A stretch of DNA of 64,000 bases from Comamonas serinivorans (GCF_002158865.1 NZ_CP021455.1:1178001-1242000), one strand, 5' to 3'. Counted from the stretch's first letter, positions 8,726 through 18,006 are shown. Notes: generated by a model not told the origin, from the letters alone. Program-made: numbers and translations.

Positions 8726-9745
8726 ATGAAAGCCATTGAAATTCAATCCGTTGGCGGCCCCGAGCAGCTGGTGCTGGTGGACCGTCCCGATCCTGTGCCG
8801 GGCGTCGGCGAGCTGCTGATCCGTGTGCGCGCTTCGGGGGTGAACCGTCCCGATGTGTTGCAGCGCAAGGGCAACTACCCCGTGCCGCCCGGAACGTCCG
8901 ACATCCCCGGCCTGGAAGTGGCCGGTGACATCGTGGCGGGCGACGAAGCGGCGCTGCGTGAAGCCGGCTTCAAGCTCGGTGACCGCGTGTGTGCGCTGGT
9001 GGCGGGCGGTGGTTACGCCGAGCTGTGCGTGGCGCCGGTGGGGCAGTGCCTGCCCGTGCCGAAGGGTTTGAGCGATGTCGACGCTGCGTCGCTGCCGGAG
9101 ACCTACTTCACGGTCTGGAGCAACGTGTTCGACCGCGGGCGCCTGCAGGCGGGTGAGACCTTGTTGATCCAGGGTGGCACCAGCGGCATTGGCGTCACGG
9201 CGATTCAGCTGGGCAAGGCGGCGGGTGCCACGGTCATCGTGACCTGTGGCAGCGACGACAAGTGCCAGGCCTGTCTGGATCTGGGCGCCGACCACGCCAT
9301 CAACTACAAGACCGAGGACTTCGAGGCCCGCGCGCTGGAGATCACGGGCGGCAAGGGCGTGGACGTCATCCTTGACATGGTGGCGGGCGACTACGTGGCG
9401 CGCGAGGTGAAAAGCCTGGCCGAAGACGGTCGCCTGGTCATCATCGCCGTGCAGGGTGGCACGCGTTCCGAGGTGAACGCCGGTCTCATCCTGCGCAAGC
9501 GCCTGACGGTGACGGGCTCCACGCTGAGGCCGCGTCCCGTGGCGTTCAAGGCGGCAATCGCCCGGTCGCTGCGCCAGACCGTCTGGCCCTGGATCGAGTC
9601 GGGCCGGCTCAAGCCCGTGGTGGACACCGTCTACGGTGCCGCCGCGGCGGAGGGTGGCTTGACCACGGGTGCGGCCCAGGCACATGCCTTGATGGAAAGC
9701 GGCCAGCACATGGGCAAGATCGTTCTGGACTGGAGCAAGGCATGA
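8726..9745 (+). CDS. NAD(P)H quinone oxidoreductase, PIG3-type MDR
   Basis: A 339-residue zinc-independent medium-chain dehydrogenase/reductase. The N-terminal GroES-like half contains SGVNRPDVLQRKG and PPGTSDIPGLEVAG, typical of the PIG3/TP53I3 quinone reductase branch. The Rossmann half has the nucleotide-binding GGTSGIGVTAIQLGK near residues 151-165. No cluster of zinc-ligand cysteines is present. The expected role is NADPH-dependent reduction of quinones or related carbonyls, but the natural substrate is not predictable. Its stop overlaps the tpiA start by four bases, so the two are translationally coupled. Confidence 0.88.
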   Translation: MKAIEIQSVGGPEQLVLVDRPDPVPGVGELLIRVRASGVNRPDVLQRKGNYPVPPGTSDIPGLEVAGDIVAGDEAALREAGFKLGDRVCALVAGGGYAELCVAPVGQCLPVPKGLSDVDAASLPETYFTVWSNVFDRGRLQAGETLLIQGGTSGIGVTAIQLGKAAGATVIVTCGSDDKCQACLDLGADHAINYKTEDFEARALEITGGKGVDVILDMVAGDYVAREVKSLAEDGRLVIIAVQGGTRSEVNAGLILRKRLTVTGSTLRPRPVAFKAAIARSLRQTVWPWIESGRLKPVVDTVYGAAAAEGGLTTGAAQAHALMESGQHMGKIVLDWSKA

Positions 9746-10500
9746 GGCGCAAGTTGATTGCAGGCAACTGGAAGATGAACGGCAGCCAGGCGGCCAACGA
9801 CGCGTTGGTGCAGGCGGTTCTGGCGGGCCTGCCTGCGGGTGCCTGCGACGTGGCGGTCTGCCCGCCGGCGCTGTATGTGCCGCAGGTGCACGGCTTGCTG
9901 CAGGCGCAGAACGCCGTGGCGCTGGGGGCGCAGGATGTCTCGGCACACGAAACGGGCGCCTACACGGGTGATGTGTCGGCGGCGATGCTGAAGGAATTCG
10001 GCGTGCGCTACGCCATCGTGGGCCACAGCGAACGGCGCCAGTATCAGCATGAAGGCGACGAGCTCGTGGCCATCAAGGCGCAGCGCCTGCTGGCGGCGGG
10101 CATCACGCCCATTGTCTGCGTGGGCGAGAGCCTGGCCGAGCGCGAGGCCGGTCAGACCGAGGCCGTGGTCAAGCGTCAGCTGGCGGCGGTCACACACCTG
10201 AACGGCAAATGCGTGAGCGAGATCGTGGTCGCCTACGAGCCGGTCTGGGCCATTGGCACGGGCAAGACGGCCACGCCCGAGCAGGCCCAGGCGGTGCATG
10301 CCGCGCTGCGCGCGCAGCTGGCGGTGGCGGTGGCCGATGCGGGCAAGGTCCGCATCCTGTACGGCGGCAGCATGAATGCCGGCAACGCCGCCGAACTGTT
10401 GGCTCAGCCTGACATCGACGGCGGCCTGATCGGCGGTGCGGCGCTCAAGGCCCCCGACTTCCTCAGCATCATCGGTGCGGCCACGCAGGCTGCGCATTGA
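9742..10500 (+). CDS. tpiA: Triosephosphate isomerase
   Basis: A 252-residue TIM-barrel enzyme interconverting dihydroxyacetone phosphate and glyceraldehyde 3-phosphate in glycolysis and gluconeogenesis. The catalytic residues are all visible: K11 in AGNWKMN, H95 in IVGHSERR, and E166 in VVAYEPVWAIGTGK. The phosphate-gripping loop and the C-terminal YGGSMN and GGLIGGAALK motifs are intact. The ATG overlaps the stop of the upstream oxidoreductase. It is followed by secG, tRNA-Leu and the nuo operon, a conserved order in this group. Confidence 0.97.
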   Translation: MRRKLIAGNWKMNGSQAANDALVQAVLAGLPAGACDVAVCPPALYVPQVHGLLQAQNAVALGAQDVSAHETGAYTGDVSAAMLKEFGVRYAIVGHSERRQYQHEGDELVAIKAQRLLAAGITPIVCVGESLAEREAGQTEAVVKRQLAAVTHLNGKCVSEIVVAYEPVWAIGTGKTATPEQAQAVHAALRAQLAVAVADAGKVRILYGGSMNAGNAAELLAQPDIDGGLIGGAALKAPDFLSIIGAATQAAH

Positions 10501-10552
10501 GCACGGCGCGGCTGGCCTGTGAGGCCGGCCCGCTCAGACATTCGGAGTGAAC

Positions 10553-10960
10553 ATGTCCATTTTTGCAACCCTTTTGCTGGTGCTGCAGATCGCGTCTGCC
10601 CTGGCGATGATCGGCCTCATCCTGCTGCAGCACGGCAAGGGCGCCGACATGGGCGCTGCCTTCGGCAGCGGCTCGTCCGGCAGCCTGTTCGGTGCGTCCG
10701 GCAGTGCCAATTTCCTGTCCCGTTCGACGGCTGTGGCCGCGACCGTTTTTCTGGCGACCACGCTGGCGCTGGCTGCCACCGGCGGCCCTCAGCGCGGTGC
10801 GGCGGGCAGTGGCAGCGTGTTCGGCAATGAGGCGAGTACACCCGCGGTGCCGACGCCTGCGGCTTCCATTCCGGCGCCTACTGCCTCTGAGGTGGCCGCG
10901 CCGGCCGCGTCCGTGCCAGCTCCTGCTGCGTCGGGTGTGGGGGCCATCCCGGGTCAGTGA
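10553..10960 (+). CDS. secG: Preprotein translocase subunit SecG
   Basis: A 135-residue inner-membrane protein that assists the SecYEG channel. It has a first helix at residues 2-22, the conserved cytoplasmic loop LLQHGKGADMGAAFGSGSSG, SLFGASGSANFLSRSTA, and a second helix near 60-80. The last 45 residues are an alanine/proline/serine-rich tail typical of beta- and gammaproteobacterial SecG. GGAG at 10544-10547 lies five bases before the ATG at 10553. An in-frame GTG six bases upstream overlaps that site and is less likely. Confidence 0.94.
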   Translation: MSIFATLLLVLQIASALAMIGLILLQHGKGADMGAAFGSGSSGSLFGASGSANFLSRSTAVAATVFLATTLALAATGGPQRGAAGSGSVFGNEASTPAVPTPAASIPAPTASEVAAPAASVPAPAASGVGAIPGQ

Positions 10961-10997
10961 GGCGGATGCCGGCCTCACAAAGAAAAAGTTTGACCTT

Positions 10998-11027
10998 GTG
11001 ACAACTGCGGGTTTTTCAGGGTAAACT
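10998..11027 (+). promoter_or_regulatory. Putative promoter for tRNA-Leu(GAG) and nuo
   Basis: GTGACA and TAAACT are separated by 18 bp, about 70 bp before the tRNA 5' end. The match to the sigma-70 consensus is moderate. It would transcribe the tRNA and, by read-through of the following hairpin, possibly the nuo operon. Confidence 0.5.
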
Positions 11028-11096
11028 CTAAAGCTGTCAGGAACACAAGATTGATCCAACAAGGCCTTACCCACAGGGCCGGTTTCTGAAGCATCA

Positions 11097-11181
11097 GCCG
11101 TCGTGGTGAAATTGGTAGACACGCTATCTTGAGGGGGTAGTGGCGAAAGCTGTGCGAGTTCGAGTCTCGCCGACGGCACCA
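11097..11181 (+). tRNA. tRNA-Leu (anticodon GAG)
   Basis: An 85-nt class II tRNA with acceptor stem GCCGTCG/CGACGGC, D-arm with TTGGTAGA, anticodon stem CTATC/GGTAG around loop TTGAGGG (anticodon GAG, reads CUC/CUU), a long variable arm, T-arm GAGTTCGAGTCTC and an encoded CCA. It sits in the conserved position between secG and nuoA. Confidence 0.96.
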
Positions 11182-11192
11182 AACAACAAACA

Positions 11193-11223
11193 TCCGCCGG
11201 GTTCATCCCGGCGGACGTTCTTT
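11193..11223 (+). terminator. Terminator hairpin after tRNA-Leu(GAG)
   Basis: Perfect nine-base arms TCCGCCGGG and CCCGGCGGA flank loop TTCAT. A short T-rich tail CGTTCTTT follows. It lies 11 bp after the tRNA and 13 bp before nuoA, so it could act as a partial terminator or RNA-processing signal between tRNA and the nuo mRNA. Confidence 0.7.
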
Positions 11224-11236
11224 GAAGTGCGACACG

Positions 11237-11596
11237 ATGGACCTCTCAGCCTATTTCCCGGTTTTTCTTTTCATCGTGATTGGCTTGGCGGTCGGTGCCA
11301 TCTGTCTCGGGGTGGGCACGCTCGTTGGGCCCAATCGTCCCGGTGACGTCAAGAACGCCCCTTACGAATGTGGCTTCGAGGCCTTCGAAGACGCGCGCAT
11401 GAAGTTCGATGTGCGCTATTACCTCGTCGCCATCTTGTTCATCCTGTTCGACCTGGAAATCGCCTTCCTGGTGCCCTGGGCCGTCGCGCTCAAGGAAGTG
11501 GGTGCCGTGGGCTTTGCAGCCGTGGTCATTTTCCTGACCGTGCTGGTGGTCGGCTTTGTGTACGAATGGAAAAAGGGTGCGCTGGAGTGGGAGTGA
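11237..11596 (+). CDS. nuoA: NADH-quinone oxidoreductase subunit A
   Basis: A 119-residue membrane subunit of complex I with three hydrophobic helices (about 8-30, 62-82, 90-110). The conserved PYECGFEAF motif follows the first helix, and FDVRYYLVAILFILFDLEIAFL covers the second. It helps join the quinone-binding peripheral arm to the membrane arm. It is the first gene of a 14-gene nuo operon transcribed in one direction. The ATG at 11237 gives the standard MDLSAYFPV start. The frame extends five codons further up, but without support. Confidence 0.96.
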   Translation: MDLSAYFPVFLFIVIGLAVGAICLGVGTLVGPNRPGDVKNAPYECGFEAFEDARMKFDVRYYLVAILFILFDLEIAFLVPWAVALKEVGAVGFAAVVIFLTVLVVGFVYEWKKGALEWE

Positions 11597-11629
11597 GTCC
11601 CGTCCGGCATAGCAGATAAGGAGCGCCCC

Positions 11630-12109
11630 ATGGTGGAAGATGTGCAGGATAAGGGCTTTGTCGTCACGCAAGTCGACAAGGTCGTGAACTGGGCCAAGAC
11701 TGGCTCGATCTGGCCCGTGACCTTTGGTTTGGCCTGCTGCGCGGTGGAGATGATGCATGCCGCGGCAGCGCGCTACGACATCGGCCGCTTCGGCGCTGAA
11801 GTGTTCCGCGCCAGCCCCCGTCAGGCTGACCTGATGATCGTGGCCGGCACGCTGTGCAACAAGATGGCGCCGGCCTTGCGTCGCGTGTACGAACAGATGG
11901 CCGAGCCCCGCTGGGTCATCTCGATGGGGTCTTGCGCCAACGGTGGGGGCTACTACCACTACAGCTATTCGGTGGTGCGTGGATGCGATCGCATCGTGCC
12001 GGTCGACGTCTACGTGCCGGGCTGCCCGCCGACGGCCGAGGCGCTCATCTACGGCATCATTCAGCTGCAGCAGAAGATCCGCCGCACCAACTCCATTGCA
12101 CGGTACTGA
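11630..12109 (+). CDS. nuoB: NADH-quinone oxidoreductase subunit B
   Basis: A 159-residue peripheral subunit holding the terminal [4Fe-4S] cluster N2 that passes electrons to quinone. The ligand cysteines are visible as the tandem C36-C37 in GLACCAVEMM, C102 in SMGSCANGGG, and C132 in VPGCPPTAEAL. Length and motifs are normal. It lies 33 bp after nuoA with an AAGGAG ribosome-binding site before the ATG. Confidence 0.97.
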   Translation: MVEDVQDKGFVVTQVDKVVNWAKTGSIWPVTFGLACCAVEMMHAAAARYDIGRFGAEVFRASPRQADLMIVAGTLCNKMAPALRRVYEQMAEPRWVISMGSCANGGGYYHYSYSVVRGCDRIVPVDVYVPGCPPTAEALIYGIIQLQQKIRRTNSIARY

Positions 12110-12116
12110 GGACGTC

Positions 12117-12725
12117 ATGACTGTTGCTGCGATCGCGCCCGAAGTGCTGGCGCAAAACATTGCCGACGCCCTGGGTGGCCTGGCGCAAGACGTGCATCTG
12201 GCGCGTGGCGAAGTCACCGTGACGGTGGCGGCTGCCGACTACCTCACGGCCATGCGAACCCTGCGCGACCACGCGCTGTGCAAATTTGAACAGCTGATCG
12301 ACCTGTGTGGTGTGGATTACTCCACCTACCGCGACGACGTGTGGAACGGCCTGCGTTTTGCCGTCACCAGCCACCTGCTGTCGATGAGCCTGAACCAGCG
12401 CGTGCGCGTGCGCACCTTCTGCGCCGATGACGAGTTCCCGGCACTGCCGACGCTGTGTGGCGTGTGGGCCGCGGCCAACTGGTTCGAGCGCGAAGCCTTC
12501 GACCTGTTCGGCATCGTGTTCGAAGGCCATGACGACCTGCGTCGCATCCTGACCGACTACGGCTTCATCGGCCACCCGTTCCGCAAGGACTTCCCGCTGT
12601 CGGGTCATGTGGAAATGCGCTTCGACGCCGAGCGCAAGCGCGTGGTGTACGAGCCGGTGTCGATCGAGCCCCGCGAAGTCACGCCCCGCATCATCCGCGA
12701 AGACAACTACGGAGGCCTGCACTGA
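12117..12725 (+). CDS. nuoC: NADH-quinone oxidoreductase subunit C
   Basis: A 202-residue subunit of the hydrophilic connecting arm. The 30-kDa-subunit signature appears as WFEREAFDLFGIVFEGHDDLRRIL around residues 122-145, with HPFRKDFPLSG just after it. It is encoded separately from nuoD, not fused as in enterobacteria. The ATG at 12117, seven bases after the nuoB stop, is chosen because the longer frame overlaps nuoB. The C-terminus EDNYGGLH is typical of betaproteobacterial NuoC. Confidence 0.96.
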   Translation: MTVAAIAPEVLAQNIADALGGLAQDVHLARGEVTVTVAAADYLTAMRTLRDHALCKFEQLIDLCGVDYSTYRDDVWNGLRFAVTSHLLSMSLNQRVRVRTFCADDEFPALPTLCGVWAAANWFEREAFDLFGIVFEGHDDLRRILTDYGFIGHPFRKDFPLSGHVEMRFDAERKRVVYEPVSIEPREVTPRIIREDNYGGLH

Positions 12726-12753
12726 GCCGCTCACTGCGGACTGTGACGTTCCC

Positions 12754-14007
12754 ATGGCAGAAATCAAGAACTACACCCTGAACTTCGGGCCGCAGCATCC
12801 CGCAGCGCACGGCGTGCTGCGCCTGGTGCTCGAGCTCGATGGTGAGGTCGTGCAACGTGCCGACCCGCACATCGGTCTGCTGCATCGCGCGACGGAAAAG
12901 CTGGCCGAGCACAAGACCTTCATCCAGGCGCTGCCCTACATGGACCGCCTGGATTACGTGTCCATGATGTGCAACGAGCACGCGTATTGCCTGGCCGTCG
13001 AAAAGCTGCTGGGCATCGAGGTGCCGATCCGGGCGCAGTACATCCGCGTGATGTTCTCCGAGATCACCCGCATCATGAACCACCTGATGTGGCTGGGTTC
13101 GAGCGGCAACGACGCGGGTTCGTCGACCGCGCTGATCTACACCTTCCGTGAGCGGGAAGACCTGTTCGACATGTACGAGGCCGTGTCCGGGGCCCGCATG
13201 CACGCGGCCTATTTCCGGCCCGGCGGCGTGTACCGCGATCTGCCGGAGACCATGCCGCAGTACAAGGCGAACAAGATCCGCAACGCCAAGGCCCTGGAGG
13301 CCCTGAACGATCTGCGCAAGGGCTCGCTGCTGGACTTCATCGACGACTTCACGCAGCGCTTTCCGGCCTGTGTGGACGAGTACGAAACCCTGCTGACCGA
13401 CAACCGCATCTGGAAGCAGCGCAACGTGGGCATCGGCGTGATCGAGCCCGATCGCGCCATCAACCTGGGCCTGACCGGGCCCATGCTGCGCGGCTCCGGC
13501 GTTGCCTGGGATCTGCGCAAGAAGCAACCCTATGAAGTCTATGACCGCATGGATTTCGACATCCCGGTGGGCAAGACGGGCGACTGCTACGACCGTTACC
13601 TGGTGCGCGTGGCCGAGATGCGCGAGTCCAACCGCATCATCAAGCAGTGCGTGGACTGGCTCAAAGCCAACCCTGGTCCGGTCATCGTGGACAACCACAA
13701 GGTGGCGCCGCCATCGCGGGTGTCCATGAAGGAAAACATGGAAGAGCTGATCCACCACTTCAAGCTCTTCACCGAAGGCATGCACGTGCCGGAAGGCGAG
13801 GCCTACGCGGCCGTGGAACACCCCAAGGGCGAGTTCGGCATCTACCTGATCAGCGATGGTGCCAACAAGCCGTATCGCCTGAAGATTCGCCCGCCAGGTT
13901 TTGTGCACCTGGCTGCCATGGATGAAATGTCCAAGGGCTATATGTTGTCTGACGCGGTGATGGTGCTGAGCACCCTGGACATCGTGTTTGGAGACGTGGA
14001 CCGATGA
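12754..14007 (+). CDS. nuoD: NADH-quinone oxidoreductase subunit D
   Basis: A 417-residue 49-kDa-type subunit related to NiFe-hydrogenase large subunits. With NuoB it forms the quinone-reduction site. Conserved features are NFGPQHPAAHGVLRLVLELDGE at the N-terminus, HIGLLHRATEKL, PYMDRLDYVSMM, and the C-terminal DIVFGDVDR. Length is standard. The start MAEIKNYTLNFG is chosen by family alignment. It follows nuoC by 28 bp and overlaps nuoE by four bases. Confidence 0.97.
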   Translation: MAEIKNYTLNFGPQHPAAHGVLRLVLELDGEVVQRADPHIGLLHRATEKLAEHKTFIQALPYMDRLDYVSMMCNEHAYCLAVEKLLGIEVPIRAQYIRVMFSEITRIMNHLMWLGSSGNDAGSSTALIYTFREREDLFDMYEAVSGARMHAAYFRPGGVYRDLPETMPQYKANKIRNAKALEALNDLRKGSLLDFIDDFTQRFPACVDEYETLLTDNRIWKQRNVGIGVIEPDRAINLGLTGPMLRGSGVAWDLRKKQPYEVYDRMDFDIPVGKTGDCYDRYLVRVAEMRESNRIIKQCVDWLKANPGPVIVDNHKVAPPSRVSMKENMEELIHHFKLFTEGMHVPEGEAYAAVEHPKGEFGIYLISDGANKPYRLKIRPPGFVHLAAMDEMSKGYMLSDAVMVLSTLDIVFGDVDR

Positions 14008-14495
14008 TCACCGAAGCAACCAAGGCCCGCTTTGCGCGCGAAGTGGCCAAATATCCGCCTGAAGGCATCCAATCGGCCGTGATGGCCTGTCTGAGCATCG
14101 TTCAGCAGGAGTATGGTTGGGTTTCCGCTGAGTCTGAAAAGGCTGTGGCGGAATACCTCGACATTCCGCCGATGGCCGTGCACGAAGTCACGACCTTCTA
14201 CAACATGTACAACCAGCACCCGGTGGGCAAGTTCAAGCTCAACGTGTGCACCAACCTGCCGTGCCAGCTGCGCAATGGCCAGCACGCGCTCGAGCACCTC
14301 GAGAAGAAGCTGGGCATCCATGCCGGTGAAACCACGGCCGACGGCTTGTTCACGCTGCAGCAGTGTGAATGCCTGGGTGCCTGCGCCGACGCGCCCGTGA
14401 TGTTGGTCAACGACCGCACCATGTGCAGCTTCATGGAAGACGACAAGCTCGATCAGCTGATCGACGGGCTGCGCCAGGCGGAGGGCCAAGCATGA
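14004..14495 (+). CDS. nuoE: NADH-quinone oxidoreductase subunit E
   Basis: A 163-residue thioredoxin-like subunit of the NADH dehydrogenase module carrying the [2Fe-2S] cluster N1a. The expected ligands are C82 and C87 (NVCTNLPCQL), and C123 and C127 (CECLGACADAP). It overlaps nuoD and nuoF by ATGA junctions, which implies coupled translation with NuoF, its partner in the complex. Confidence 0.96.
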   Translation: MITEATKARFAREVAKYPPEGIQSAVMACLSIVQQEYGWVSAESEKAVAEYLDIPPMAVHEVTTFYNMYNQHPVGKFKLNVCTNLPCQLRNGQHALEHLEKKLGIHAGETTADGLFTLQQCECLGACADAPVMLVNDRTMCSFMEDDKLDQLIDGLRQAEGQA

Positions 14496-15844
14496 ACGCC
14501 CAGCAGGTTCTGTCGCAGTTTGCCGCTTCGGGCGTGCAAACCTGCTTCCACGATCGCCACCTCGGCCCGCAGATCTACGAGGGTCTGAATGGCAGCAACT
14601 GGTCGATCAAGGATTACGAGGCGCGTGGTGGCTACCAGGCGCTGCGCAAGATCCTGGGCCAGGACGGCGGTGCCGGTCTGACGCAGGACGAGGTCATTGC
14701 CACGGTCAAGGAGTCGGGCCTGCGCGGACGCGGTGGCGCCGGTTTCCCGACGGGCCTGAAGTGGAGCTTCATGCCCCGCCAGTTCCCGGGCGCCAAGTAC
14801 CTGGTCTGCAATTCGGACGAGGGCGAGCCGGGCACCTGCAAGGACCGCGACATCCTGATGTTCAACCCCCACATCGTCATCGAAGGCATGGCCATCGCGG
14901 CCTACGCCATGGGGGTGAAGGTCGCCTACAACTACATCCATGGCGAAATCTTCGAGGTGTACGACCGCTTCGAAGCCGCCCTGGAAGAAGCGCGTGCCGC
15001 GGGTTACCTGGGGGACAACATCCTGGGCAGCACCTTCAGTTTTCAGCTGCATGCCCACCATGGTTTCGGCGCCTACATCTGTGGCGAGGAAACCGCCTTG
15101 CTGGAATCGCTGGAAGGCAAGAAGGGTCAACCCCGCTTCAAGCCGCCGTTCCCGGCCAGTTTTGGCCTGTACGGCAAGCCCACCACCATCAACAACACCG
15201 AGACCTTTGCCGCCGTGCCGTGGATCATCCGCAATGGCGCCAAGGAGTACCTCGAGATCGGTCTGCCCAACGCGGGCGGCACCAAGATCTTTTCCGTGTC
15301 CGGTGACGTCGAGCGTCCCGGCAATTACGAGGTGCCGTTGGGGACGCCGTTCGCCAAGCTGCTGGAGCTCGCCGGCGGCGTGCGCGCCGGGCGTCAGCTC
15401 AAGGCCGTGATTCCGGGTGGCTCGTCGGCGCCCGTGCTGCCGGCTGACATCATGATGCAGACCAACATGGACTACGACAGCATCTCCAAGGCAGGGTCCA
15501 TGCTGGGTTCGGGTGCCGTCATCGTCATGGACGACTCGCGGTGCATGGTGAAGTCGCTGCTGCGCCTGTCTTACTTCTACATGCACGAGTCCTGTGGCCA
15601 ATGCACTCCCTGCCGCGAGGGCACGGGCTGGCTGTGGCGCCTGGTCGAGCGCATCGAGAAGGGCGAAGGCCGGCCCAGTGACATGGACCTGCTCGATTCC
15701 GTCGCCGGCAACATCATGGGACGCACGATCTGTGCGCTGGGTGACGCAGCGGCCATGCCTGTCCGCGGCATGCTGAAACATTTCCGCCACGAGTTCGAGC
15801 ACCACATCGAACACAAGTCGTGTGTGGTTCCTGCTTACGTCTGA
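14492..15844 (+). CDS. nuoF: NADH-quinone oxidoreductase subunit F (FMN/NADH binding)
   Basis: A 450-residue subunit that oxidises NADH through FMN and passes electrons to cluster N3. The FMN/NADH glycine loop GLRGRGGAGFPTGLKW is at residues 76-91, with YLVCNSDEGEPGTCKDR after it. The [4Fe-4S] ligands are C368, C371 and C374 in ESCGQCTPCREG, and C414 in TICALGD. The start MNAQQVLSQF overlaps the nuoE stop by four bases. Confidence 0.97.
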   Translation: MNAQQVLSQFAASGVQTCFHDRHLGPQIYEGLNGSNWSIKDYEARGGYQALRKILGQDGGAGLTQDEVIATVKESGLRGRGGAGFPTGLKWSFMPRQFPGAKYLVCNSDEGEPGTCKDRDILMFNPHIVIEGMAIAAYAMGVKVAYNYIHGEIFEVYDRFEAALEEARAAGYLGDNILGSTFSFQLHAHHGFGAYICGEETALLESLEGKKGQPRFKPPFPASFGLYGKPTTINNTETFAAVPWIIRNGAKEYLEIGLPNAGGTKIFSVSGDVERPGNYEVPLGTPFAKLLELAGGVRAGRQLKAVIPGGSSAPVLPADIMMQTNMDYDSISKAGSMLGSGAVIVMDDSRCMVKSLLRLSYFYMHESCGQCTPCREGTGWLWRLVERIEKGEGRPSDMDLLDSVAGNIMGRTICALGDAAAMPVRGMLKHFRHEFEHHIEHKSCVVPAYV

Positions 15845-15858
15845 TTCGGTAGATATTC

Positions 15859-18006
15859 ATGGTTGAAGTCGAAATCGACGGCAAGAAGGTGGAGGTCACC
15901 GAAGGCAGCATGGTCATGCATGCGGCTGACAAGGCTGGCACCTACATCCCCCATTTTTGCTATCACAAGAAGCTGTCCATCGCGGCCAACTGCCGCATGT
16001 GTCTGGTTGATGTGGAGAAGGCACCCAAGGCGGTGCCGGCCTGCGCCACACCAGTCACCCAGGGCATGATCGTGCGCACCAAGAGCGACAAGGCCGTGTC
16101 GGCCCAGCGCTCGGTGATGGAATTCCTGCTGATCAACCATCCGCTGGATTGCCCCATCTGCGACCAGGGCGGCGAGTGTCAGCTGCAGGATCTGGCCGTC
16201 GGCTATGGCGGTTCGTCGTCGCGCTACCAGGAAGAAAAGCGCGCGGTGGTGCCCAAGGACGTGGGGCCGCTGATTTCCATGGAGGAGATGAGCCGCTGCA
16301 TCCACTGCACACGCTGTGTGCGTTTCGGCCAGGAGATCGCGGGCGACATGGAACTGGGCATGTCCAACCGTGGTGAGCATGCCGAGATCGAAACCTTTGT
16401 CGGCGACACGATCGATTCGGAACTCTCGGGCAACATGATCGACATCTGCCCCGTGGGCGCGTTGACCAGCAAGCCCTTCCGCTATTCGGCGCGGACCTGG
16501 GAGTTGTCGCGTCGCAAGAGCGTGAGCCCGCACGACAGCACCGGCGCCAACCTCATCGTCCAGGTCAAGAACCACAAGGTCATGCGCGTTGTGCCGCTCG
16601 AGAACGACGCCGTGAACGAGTGCTGGATTGCCGACCGCGACCGCTTTTCGTACGAAGCCCTGAATTCCGAAGACCGCCTCACGCGCCCCATGATCAAGCA
16701 GGGTGGCGCCTGGAAAGAGGTGGATTGGGAGACCGCGCTCAACTACGTGGCCAATGGCGTCAAGCAGATCCGGGCCGAGCACGGTGCGAACAGCATCGGC
16801 ATGCTGGTGAGCCCGCACGCCACCGTGGAGGAAGGTCACCTGGGCGCGCAGCTGATGCGTGCGCTGGGCAGCGCCAACGTAGACCACCGCCTGCGCCACG
16901 CGCAATTCGGCGTGTTCGAAGGGGTGCGCTGGCTGGGCCGTTCGATCGCCTCGTTGAGCCATCTGAATGGCGCGCTTGTGCTGGGCTCCAACCTCCGCAA
17001 GGAACACCCGCTGTTTGCGCAGCGCATCCGTCAGGCGGCGCGCAGTGGCGCCCAGGTGGCGGCCATCGTGGACGCGGCGCAGTATCGTGGTCAACACGCT
17101 TGGGCCATGAACGTGAGTTCGGTGATACTGGCTGCACCAGCCTCTTGGCTGGATGCGCTGGCCAGCGTGGCTGCTGCGGTGGCCAAGGCCAAAGGCGTGG
17201 CAGCGCCCGTGAACGCCTCCGACAGCGAAGAGGCTGCACAGGTCGCCCAAGCCCTCTTGGCTGGCGAGCAAACCGCCATCCTGTTGGGCAATGCGGTGGC
17301 ACACCACCCCAATGCCGACAGCTTGCTGGCCCTGGCCAACTGGCTGGGTGCGCAGACGGGTGCCAGCGTGGGCTTCCTGACCGAAGCCGCCAACACCGTG
17401 GGGCTGCAGGCCGCGCGCGTGCTGCCGGGCGAGGGCGGTTTGAATGCGCAGCAGATGCTGGCGGGTGGGCTCAAGGCGGCGTTCCTGCTCAATTGCGAAC
17501 CCGAGTTCGACTCGGCGCTGGGTGCTCAGGCCGTTGCCGGCCTCGACCAAGCTGAGATGGTGGTGACCTTGAGCCCGTTCAAGGCCAACATGGCATTCAG
17601 TGACGTGTTGTTGCCGATCGCGCCGTTCAGCGAGACCTCGGGCACGTTCGTCAACGCCGAAGGTCGGGTGCAGAGTTTCCACGCCGTGGTGCGCCCGCTG
17701 GGCGACACGCGTCCTGCATGGAAGGTGCTGCGCGTATTGGCCAATGTGCTGGAACTGCCCGGGTTTGACTTTGACGCCTCGCCGGCCGTGCTGGCTGCGG
17801 CGCTGGGGGATGGCGTGCAGCAGCTGACCGACACGCAATTGAGCAACCGCACGAACGCTTCGGTGCGTGCGTCGACGTCGAACGTCGCGCCTGCGGTTGC
17901 CGCCATGTATCAACTCGATTCATTGGTCCGCCGCGCGCCTGCCCTGCAGGCGACGCAGGACGGCCGTGATGCGCAAGCCGCACTGTCCGTGGGAGGTGCG
18001 CAATGA
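15859..18006 (+). CDS. nuoG: NADH-quinone oxidoreductase subunit G
   Basis: A 715-residue iron-sulfur subunit of complex I. The N-terminal ferredoxin-like domain has [2Fe-2S] ligands C34, C45, C48 and C62. A HxxxCxxC-type motif and DCPICDQGGECQLQDL hold further [4Fe-4S] clusters (N5 and N4), with RCIHCTRCVRFG and DICPVGALTSKPF completing them. The remainder is a molybdopterin-oxidoreductase-like domain that has lost cofactor function in this family. From about residue 380 the sequence is more divergent and alanine-rich, as usual for NuoG. It overlaps nuoH by four bases. Confidence 0.96.
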   Translation: MVEVEIDGKKVEVTEGSMVMHAADKAGTYIPHFCYHKKLSIAANCRMCLVDVEKAPKAVPACATPVTQGMIVRTKSDKAVSAQRSVMEFLLINHPLDCPICDQGGECQLQDLAVGYGGSSSRYQEEKRAVVPKDVGPLISMEEMSRCIHCTRCVRFGQEIAGDMELGMSNRGEHAEIETFVGDTIDSELSGNMIDICPVGALTSKPFRYSARTWELSRRKSVSPHDSTGANLIVQVKNHKVMRVVPLENDAVNECWIADRDRFSYEALNSEDRLTRPMIKQGGAWKEVDWETALNYVANGVKQIRAEHGANSIGMLVSPHATVEEGHLGAQLMRALGSANVDHRLRHAQFGVFEGVRWLGRSIASLSHLNGALVLGSNLRKEHPLFAQRIRQAARSGAQVAAIVDAAQYRGQHAWAMNVSSVILAAPASWLDALASVAAAVAKAKGVAAPVNASDSEEAAQVAQALLAGEQTAILLGNAVAHHPNADSLLALANWLGAQTGASVGFLTEAANTVGLQAARVLPGEGGLNAQQMLAGGLKAAFLLNCEPEFDSALGAQAVAGLDQAEMVVTLSPFKANMAFSDVLLPIAPFSETSGTFVNAEGRVQSFHAVVRPLGDTRPAWKVLRVLANVLELPGFDFDASPAVLAAALGDGVQQLTDTQLSNRTNASVRASTSNVAPAVAAMYQLDSLVRRAPALQATQDGRDAQAALSVGGAQ

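Noticed and set aside
17105..17125. GATACTGGCTGCACC in nuoG as another repeat copy
   Set aside because: Only one end-like sequence is present; no matching left end lies 52 bp away.
15835..17913. A 692-codon open frame antisense to nuoG
   Set aside because: Same cause: long antisense frames are common opposite GC-rich genes. NuoG is complete on the plus strand.
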